Source of the DNA: JBHHYR01 sp046757585
Lineage (GTDB): Bacteria > Desulfobacterota > Binatia > HRBIN30
Direction: 5' to 3'
Assembly (NCBI GenBank): GCA_046757585.1
Contig: JBHHYR010000057.1
Span: 1 to 19,399 of the forward strand
Length of the DNA: 19,399 nucleotides
Shown: positions 14,921 to 19,399 of the stretch, in pieces
Numbering within the stretch: position 1 is the stretch's first letter
How the letters are laid out: the number at the start of each line of letters is the position of its first letter
The notes under the pieces: generated by a model
Told to the model about the DNA's origin: nothing
The model's input: the letters and a program-made list of their open reading frames with translations, nothing else
Databases searched by the model: none
Translations under genes and position numbers: made by a program

Positions 14921-15448
14921 ATGTCCCTCGAAGATGACGTGCGAAGATGCTGCGACGAAGTCGAAGGTGTCCACAAGGATGCGCAGCGCGTGAAGCAGCG
15001 TTGCTGCGATGAAGCGAAAAAGGATCTCTCCGCCTTCGAGGAAAGACTGGAGCAGGCGAGGCGCGACGTGCATGCTGCCTCCGAAACGCTCAACCGCGGT
15101 GTGCGCCAGGAATTGGAGGCGGTCGTTTCCGGCTGGCGTAACGCTCACGAGCGACTGGCTGCTCACTTGCGACTCATCGAGGCGAAGAGCTTCTTGGCCG
15201 CTGCGCGGCGACTGGCTGGCGAGGGAGACTTCGTCGGCGCGAAAAACGAGCTGGCGGCGGCCATGGATGACGCGAAGGAAGCCCGCGCCCTGATGCCCGG
15301 CAAGGATGTTCATCTGGCGGAGCTCACGCGGGGCATCGAGCGCGCGGTCGAAGAAATACATGCGGAAGCGGAGGCCGCCACCGACCGGATCGAGGAAGCG
15401 GTAGCCCACAACGAGCGTCTGCTGGAAGATTTGAAGCAGGCTTCCTGA
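14921..15448 (+). CDS. Helical coiled-coil protein with two RCCDE motifs, function unknown
   Basis: A 175-residue, highly charged, almost wholly alpha-helical protein without signal peptide or membrane segment. GGGAGG four bases upstream fixes the ATG at 14921. Its only four cysteines are two adjacent pairs, Cys10-Cys11 in RRCCDEVEG and Cys28-Cys29 in QRCCDEAKK. The RCCDE motif thus repeats after 18 residues, five helical turns, so both pairs would lie on the same face of a helix. Helices with many Glu, Arg and Ala continue to the end (e.g. AVEEIHAEAEAATDRIEEAV) and suggest coiled coils. It is divergent from the copper ATPase gene by 170 bp, which makes thiol-based metal binding or sensing a reasonable but untested idea. 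I recognise no family. Confidence 0.75.
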   Translation: MSLEDDVRRCCDEVEGVHKDAQRVKQRCCDEAKKDLSAFEERLEQARRDVHAASETLNRGVRQELEAVVSGWRNAHERLAAHLRLIEAKSFLAAARRLAGEGDFVGAKNELAAAMDDAKEARALMPGKDVHLAELTRGIERAVEEIHAEAEAATDRIEEAVAHNERLLEDLKQAS

Positions 15449-15455
15449 GCGTACG

Positions 15456-15481
15456 GGCAGCTCTCCCCGGTCGTGGCTGCC
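15456..15481. terminator. Possible bidirectional terminator
   Basis: GGCAGC (15456-15461) pairs exactly with GCTGCC (15476-15481) in the 50-bp gap between two convergent genes. An alternative CCCGG/CCGGG hairpin overlaps it. No clear T-tract on either strand. Confidence 0.35.
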
Positions 15482-15498
15482 GGGCCACATGGAGGTAT

Positions 15499-16686
15499 CT
15501 ACTTGGCGGCCGCGCCCCGCTCTTGGCCCACGAAAGCAACGAGGTCGTTGACGTCGGACGCCGTAAACGTTGGCCACGGAATGCCGGCGTCGCGCAAGAA
15601 CTTCTGCATCCGCGGAGCATGATTCCACATAGTCGCTGCGAAGTGGATGGGTGTGTCCAGCTGAGGCACAGTCGTTAGATCCGGGCCCGCCCCGCCCGGT
15701 TGGTGACAGTGCCCGCAGTGCTTTTCATCGAACACGTGACGGCCGCGGACGGGATCTCCCGGTTGATTAGTGCTGCGTAGCAGGTACAAATACGCGATCA
15801 CGTCGGCCATCTCATTGTCTTTGAACCGCGGGACCGTGATCCCGAGTCGCTCCATGCGTGCCCACATCGGGGGTCCGTGGTTCCACATTTCTCCGGCGAT
15901 CTCGGTGGCCGTCATGTACCAGCCGCCTTTGGAAAGGTCGGGGCCGATCCCTTCGAGGTGGCAGCGCGCACAGCCTTTTTCCTGATACAGTGTGCGCCCG
16001 GCCACCGGGTCACCGGGGAGCGCCGTCTCATGTCCGGCGAATGGTTTGATTTCGCCACCCAGAAAGGCCAGCAGGTCCGCCATCTCGTGACCCTTGAACA
16101 CGGGCCGCTGCACGTCCACTTGGCGCATAATCGCGTTCATCTGGGCGCCGTGGTTCCACATCTCCTGGGCGATTGAAATCGGCGTTGTCGCGAGTGAGGC
16201 GCGACCCAGAGGGGGGGCGATGGCAACCCCCCCGGGGGTAAATCCGTGGCATTTGATGCAGCCCTTCTTGCTGAAAAGGGTGCGGCCCCGCGCGGCAGAG
16301 CCTGGTTCATGAGCAAAATTGATGAAGAGCAGGTACGCCACCATGTCGTCCATCTCCGCGGGGCTGAGGCGCGGTAGCGCAACCTTGCCTTCACGGACGG
16401 CTGCACTCATCTTGGGGTAATGAGTGAGCATCGTAGCTGCGATGCCTGTGGTTCCCTTCCTCACCAGCGCCGCTGCGAGATCCGGCCCGACCTTTCCTCC
16501 TGAACCTCGCACGGCGTGACAGGAGAGGCAGCCCCTTTCGACAAGCAGGTCGCGGCCGCGGACTGGATGTCCCCACGCCAAGGGGATTTCCTGGGTGGAG
16601 GCCATGCCGGGGCTTGCACAGAGTGACAGGGCCACCGCCCAGCGCACAGCGGCTCGAAGTCGTCCTCCGTAGCCTGATTGCCGCAT
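15499..16686 (-). CDS. Tetraheme cytochrome c built of four tandem class-I domains
   Basis: A 395-residue exported protein. A basic N-terminus and hydrophobic stretch (RWAVALSLCASPGMA, about residues 15-29) form a Sec signal peptide. Four c-type heme sites follow: CLSCH (53-57), CIKCH (143-147), CARCH (239-243) and CGHCH (324-328). Each starts a repeat of about 85-96 residues, and each has a later Met as likely sixth ligand: THYPKM (Met93), MWNHGAQM (Met183), MWNHGPPM (Met274) and MWNHAPRM (Met360). The domains are internal duplications, with GDPVxGRxLF/VF and EMADxxAYL recurring. It should be a soluble periplasmic electron carrier needing the Ccm heme-attachment system. An AAAGGTGAG ribosome site supports the ATG at 16686. 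The probable lipoprotein gene lies 158 bp upstream on the same strand. The redox partner is unknown. Confidence 0.93.
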   Translation of the reverse strand: MRQSGYGGRLRAAVRWAVALSLCASPGMASTQEIPLAWGHPVRGRDLLVERGCLSCHAVRGSGGKVGPDLAAALVRKGTTGIAATMLTHYPKMSAAVREGKVALPRLSPAEMDDMVAYLLFINFAHEPGSAARGRTLFSKKGCIKCHGFTPGGVAIAPPLGRASLATTPISIAQEMWNHGAQMNAIMRQVDVQRPVFKGHEMADLLAFLGGEIKPFAGHETALPGDPVAGRTLYQEKGCARCHLEGIGPDLSKGGWYMTATEIAGEMWNHGPPMWARMERLGITVPRFKDNEMADVIAYLYLLRSTNQPGDPVRGRHVFDEKHCGHCHQPGGAGPDLTTVPQLDTPIHFAATMWNHAPRMQKFLRDAGIPWPTFTASDVNDLVAFVGQERGAAAK

Positions 16687-16844
16687 GAGCTCACCTTTTG
16701 CCGAGTTCAGCGGACTGCGACCCGCCTACGGCCTCATCTCTCACCGCCGCGCGCATTACGCCAGAACCCAGGTCATCTCCCTTCCTGATGTTTGTCAAAC
16801 CCAGCGTTAGGACGAGCTCCTCCCGAGGGCGGTGCGACCCCGGG

Positions 16845-17696
16845 CTATTGGCCGTGCTCGGTGGGGTGACCGGGCCGAACAGATCCGTACAGCAGCACTT
16901 CCTCGAGACGGTCCGTCAGCGCGCGTACGAGGACACGGCCGCCGGACGAGCGGGCGAAGTATACCACTCCACGCGTGAATTCGCCTGGCTTAAGGCGAAC
17001 TGGTCGAAGCTGCCGGCGCGAGATGAAGCGCAGCGTTTCGGGGTCGAGGCGGTCGGATTCGATTGCCAGGCGGTTGGCGATCTGAGCCGGGTCGACTGAC
17101 CCGAGAACGGTTCCCTCTGTGGTGAGCAGGGTGACGGCGCCGGGATGAACCAGGAGTGGCTGCCGGGTACGGTTATGGATCTCAACCTCGAAGGCCGTAA
17201 CACCCGCCTTGATCAGAAAATCAAGTTCGCGGCCTGGTTGCGTGCGGGCCACGACGTCTGACGGCGGCGTAGTCCCTTCGGCGAACGCGGGCACCTTACC
17301 GCTGAGCCGGGCCTGGATGGCTTCATTGGCGCGTGTCCGCCCCCCACCGGCCAAACCCAGGACACCGGCGCCGGCGATGCGATAGTGGAGCTCCGGCTCG
17401 CATGTGAGCACGAGGCTGAGGTCCGCCATGCCGGCGGTCAACGACTTCGCGCTGATCGCCCCCGGTCGTCGTTCATTGGGATCATAGCGGCTGGTGATGC
17501 GGTAGCCCGCATCGATGAGACCATTCACCACGGCGTCGATCCGGTCCGAGCACGACGTGGCAACAGGAACCGGCTTGCTCCCCGCGGGCGCCGTCGCGCT
17601 GCAGCCCATCGTGCTGCCTGCGAGCAGGAACGCCGCCGCCACAACCGAACAGGATGATCTGGGTCGCCACCTCTTGGCGCCTACTTCGCCGTCCAT
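16845..17696 (-). CDS. Probable lipoprotein of unknown function
   Basis: A 283-residue protein beginning MDGEVGAKRWRPRSSCS, then the hydrophobic stretch VVAAAFLLAGSTMGC with Cys32 as a likely lipidation site (lipobox TMGC, not ideal). AGGGAGG four bases before the ATG at 17696 fixes the start; the frame continues to 17861 but without such a site. The first part of the mature protein (SDRIDAVVNGLIDAGYRITS) and a later segment with AFEVEIHNRTRQPLLVHPG are predicted mixed alpha/beta; the second looks like a beta-sandwich of the kind found in accessory lipoproteins. No heme motif and no enzyme motif. It precedes the tetraheme cytochrome gene on the same strand by 158 bp, so they may be co-expressed. 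A periplasmic or outer-membrane accessory role is inference. Confidence 0.75.
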   Translation of the reverse strand: MDGEVGAKRWRPRSSCSVVAAAFLLAGSTMGCSATAPAGSKPVPVATSCSDRIDAVVNGLIDAGYRITSRYDPNERRPGAISAKSLTAGMADLSLVLTCEPELHYRIAGAGVLGLAGGGRTRANEAIQARLSGKVPAFAEGTTPPSDVVARTQPGRELDFLIKAGVTAFEVEIHNRTRQPLLVHPGAVTLLTTEGTVLGSVDPAQIANRLAIESDRLDPETLRFISRRQLRPVRLKPGEFTRGVVYFARSSGGRVLVRALTDRLEEVLLYGSVRPGHPTEHGQ

Positions 17697-17944
17697 CAGT
17701 CCTCCCTTATTCGGCGCATTAGCTGCAAGCTCGTTGTCTAGCGGAGGAAACTTCCCACGCCGAGTCGCAAAAGGTGGAAAAATCGTGGTGCGAAAACGGT
17801 GCCCGCACATCGGTCGTTGTCGCGCGCGACCTCTATCCAGCAGCATGTCTGCGAAAAACATTTAGAAAGTGCTGCTTTCCTAGGAATGGGAGCTACGCGA
17901 TTCGCAAAAACCCCAAAAATTCCCAAGTTTGAGATCCGGCCCGG

Positions 17945-17962
17945 CTGTGATCAGCTGTGATC
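17945..17962. promoter_or_regulatory. Tandem 10-bp-spaced direct repeat, possible operator
   Basis: CTGTGATC occurs twice, at 17945-17952 and 17955-17962, one helical turn apart. It lies upstream of the promoter-like pair of the heme-porin gene, a good place for a transcription factor to bind the same DNA face twice. Confidence 0.35.
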
Positions 17963-18009
17963 GGAAGAATGGTGCCAAGAATTTCTTTGCCTGTTCGTTG
18001 GGCCAACAT

Positions 18010-18036
18010 TTGCAAACGGTGCGGTCGTCTTATATG
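18010..18036 (+). promoter_or_regulatory. Candidate promoter of the heme-porin gene
   Basis: TTGCAA (18010-18015) and TATATG (18031-18036) lie 15 bp apart, or TTTGCA (18009-18014) with a 16-bp spacer. The spacing is short, so an activator may be needed. Transcription would start near 18043, before the ATG at 18070 with GAGGGGG as ribosome site. Confidence 0.35.
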
Positions 18037-18069
18037 CGCGACACCACACAACAGACAAGAGGGGGCGCT

Positions 18070-19299
18070 ATGGAACAGGTGGAAGGGACTGTACTGGGGA
18101 GTTGTCATTGCGGGCGGCGCTTGACGCTTGCCGCGACGGGCCTTCTGGCCTTGAGCCTTGTCCTGGCACCACGCGAGACCTTCGGCATTCCAGCGTTTGC
18201 ACGAGCCACCGGCCTGGCCTGTTCGTCGTGTCACACCGCATGGCCGAAACTCAATAGGTTCGGCAGGGCGTTCAAGGAGAATGGCTTTGTTGTCGAGCGG
18301 GGCAACCCGGAACACCAGCTGGAGGTTGGCGACCGGCTGTCCATTCCCGAGATCCCACCGTTCGCGGTTGTCTTCAACAGTCGGCCGTTCGATCGCAAGA
18401 AGCGGGGCCGGCGGAAGCTGCGGGCGCTGCACGAGCTGTCGCTGCTCACCGGAGCTTCGGTCTTCAAGTACGGCTCGATCTTCGGCGAGATCGAGATGGA
18501 GGATGAGGACAATTTCGACCCGAAGCTCGCACACGCGTGGGGTGGGTTTCACCCGCATCAGGCGTTCAACGTGATCGGTGGATACGCGCCGGTATTCGCG
18601 GCCGATCCGTACAACACCCTCGTGGACCGGCGGCTGACCCGCTCCACACCAATCGCGATTAATGCTGGGTTCGAAAGCGGGGTGAGTCTGCGCGCGAATT
18701 CGCAGTTTGTGTCCGCGTACGGCCGTGAGCCGTTCCTGAACAAGGGCTTCTACCTGTTTTCCTTTTCAGCCGACCGCGGTGGGGACGTCGAGGGAGAGGG
18801 GGATGAAGACTTCACTGGCCGCTTAGCCTTCGACGTCACGAAGCAGTTCACAATCGGCGCGTTCGGTATAGCCGGGCGTGAACGGCGAAGTCCGCGGACG
18901 AATCAGGATTTCTGGCGCGTCGGTGGCGATGCCCAGCTGCAGTACGGACCGCTCAACGTCGAGACCGTGTACATAGAGGCGAACGACGACCTGCTTGCGA
19001 ACGACCCGAGCGGTGAACGTGGGAAGGATGACAACAACTTTGCGTTCAGTAGTGAAACGTATCTCGTGTTGGATCACGAGCTCTTTCCCGATCTGCCGGA
19101 TTGGTTCTTCAAGTTTGTCCCGCTCGTACGGACAGACTACTTCACCGAACCAGGGTCGAAGCAGAAGCGGACCGATCTGGCGGTCAATCTCACGTACTAC
19201 GTGTTCGAGAACGCCAAGGCGTCAGTCGAGTTCGCCCAACAGTTGCATGGGGAAGGCGATGAGCAGCGCGTGACGGTGTTTCTCGAATTCGCTCTCTAA
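18070..19299 (+). CDS. Cyc2-like outer-membrane heme-porin (monoheme cytochrome c fused to beta-barrel)
   Basis: A 409-residue exported protein. GAGGGGG before ATG 18070 fixes the start; the frame is open upstream to 17929 but only through promoter sequence. Residues 15-38 form the signal peptide. The mature N-terminus has PAFARATGLACSSCHTAWP with heme site Cys51, Cys54, His55, followed by LNRFGRAFKENGF, matching the signature of the Cyc2 family, whose best-known members oxidise Fe(II) at the outer membrane. About 340 residues of alternating beta-strand pattern with aromatic girdle residues follow (e.g. FVPLVRTDYFTE, LAVNLTYYVF) to a last strand RVTVFLEFAL, enough for a 14-16-stranded barrel. 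It is somewhat shorter than classic Cyc2. The signature also occurs in porin-cytochromes of unknown role, so iron oxidation is a hypothesis; a single-heme porin of the outer membrane is well supported. Confidence 0.88.
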   Translation: MEQVEGTVLGSCHCGRRLTLAATGLLALSLVLAPRETFGIPAFARATGLACSSCHTAWPKLNRFGRAFKENGFVVERGNPEHQLEVGDRLSIPEIPPFAVVFNSRPFDRKKRGRRKLRALHELSLLTGASVFKYGSIFGEIEMEDEDNFDPKLAHAWGGFHPHQAFNVIGGYAPVFAADPYNTLVDRRLTRSTPIAINAGFESGVSLRANSQFVSAYGREPFLNKGFYLFSFSADRGGDVEGEGDEDFTGRLAFDVTKQFTIGAFGIAGRERRSPRTNQDFWRVGGDAQLQYGPLNVETVYIEANDDLLANDPSGERGKDDNNFAFSSETYLVLDHELFPDLPDWFFKFVPLVRTDYFTEPGSKQKRTDLAVNLTYYVFENAKASVEFAQQLHGEGDEQRVTVFLEFAL

Positions 19300-19325
19300 A
19301 AGGGTGGGTATCGGGGGAGTGCGAC

Positions 19326-19399
19326 GTGCACGCGCCCCAGATAGCCGCTCGAGACAAGCCGGCACGAAGTGATCGAATTGGTGCCGTCCAACCGGAGAC
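19326..19399 (+). CDS. Possible start of next gene (cut by window edge)
   Basis: GTG at 19326 has GGGGGAG six bases upstream (19313-19319) and stays open to the window end for 24 codons, beginning MHAPQIAARDKPARSDR when read as fMet. It lies 26 bp after the heme-porin stop on the same strand, so it would be co-transcribed. Too short to recognise. Confidence 0.35.
   Translation, partial: MHAPQIAARDKPARSDRIGAVQPE

Larger units (their letters stand above)
17697..18069. other. 373-bp divergent regulatory region
   Basis: No gene seen; it drives the lipoprotein/cytochrome genes leftward and the heme-porin gene rightward. It is visibly richer in A and T than its surroundings around 17850-17940. 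It holds an inverted repeat GAAAG-N5-CTTTC (17865-17879), a tandem repeat CTGTGATC at 17945-17962 and a promoter-like pair at 18010-18036. Confidence 0.6.

Noticed and set aside
16793..16798. A perfect TTGACA on the - strand ahead of the tetraheme cytochrome gene
   Set aside because: No acceptable -10 element lies 16-18 bp downstream (the sequence there reads TGACCT), so I do not call a promoter.
17697..17861. N-terminal extension of the lipoprotein by 55 residues
   Set aside because: The extension has no signal-peptide character, and an excellent AGGGAGG site precedes the ATG at 17696.
17929..18069. N-terminal extension of the heme-porin by 47 residues
   Set aside because: It would place residues ahead of a normal signal peptide and cover the promoter-like pair and the tandem repeats; the ATG at 18070 has its own ribosome site.

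Overview
The window is about 19.4 kb of GC-rich, densely coded chromosomal DNA. It looks like an uncultured Gram-negative bacterium of deltaproteobacterial or Binatia-like type. That placement is an inference: it rests on the style of the LexA DNA-binding domain, a 120-residue protein resembling one I know from such genomes, an outer-membrane beta-barrel with an attached c-type heme, and two intergenic repeats of a kind common in environmental genomes. I see no rRNA, tRNA, CRISPR array, integrase or transposase, and nothing that marks a large mobile element.

Layout. 1-696 (-): 5' part of a MoaA-type molybdenum cofactor radical SAM enzyme, cut by the window edge. 1009-2825 (+): a LeuT-like sodium/amino-acid symporter whose stop overlaps a 50-residue one-helix accessory subunit. 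2884-3681 (-): undecaprenyl-diphosphatase UppP. 3789-4391 (+): LexA repressor with a good promoter and a possible direct-repeat operator. 4544-5722 (+): HemW heme chaperone. 5856-7606 (-): two-gene ABC-2 exporter (permease and ATPase). 7899-10919 (+): a flavin split-barrel protein, leuC, leuD and a VOC/glyoxalase-fold protein, probably one leucine-pathway transcript. 11119-11481 (+): a small basic orphan protein behind a near-consensus promoter.

The second part is about metals and electron transfer. 11687-12136 (-) is a DUF2007-like protein with a C-terminal membrane anchor. 12282-14750 (-) is a Cu(I) P1B-ATPase whose N-terminus carries a YHS domain and two CPMHP/CPxCGM metal-binding modules instead of HMA domains. 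Divergent from it, 14921-15448 (+) is an all-helical protein whose only four cysteines form two RCCDE motifs. 15499-16686 (-) is a periplasmic tetraheme cytochrome made of four tandem class-I c domains, and upstream on the same strand 16845-17696 is a probable lipoprotein. Across a 373-bp divergent promoter region, 18070-19299 (+) is an outer-membrane beta-barrel with one N-terminal CXXCH heme, the architecture of the Cyc2 family. A possible next gene starts at 19326 and runs off the window.

The most interesting hypothesis is that 15499-19299 encodes a route for electrons across the cell envelope: a Cyc2-like heme-porin in the outer membrane, a four-heme periplasmic carrier and a lipoprotein, with copper handling next door. 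Gene adjacency and architecture support it; function and redox partner are unproven.
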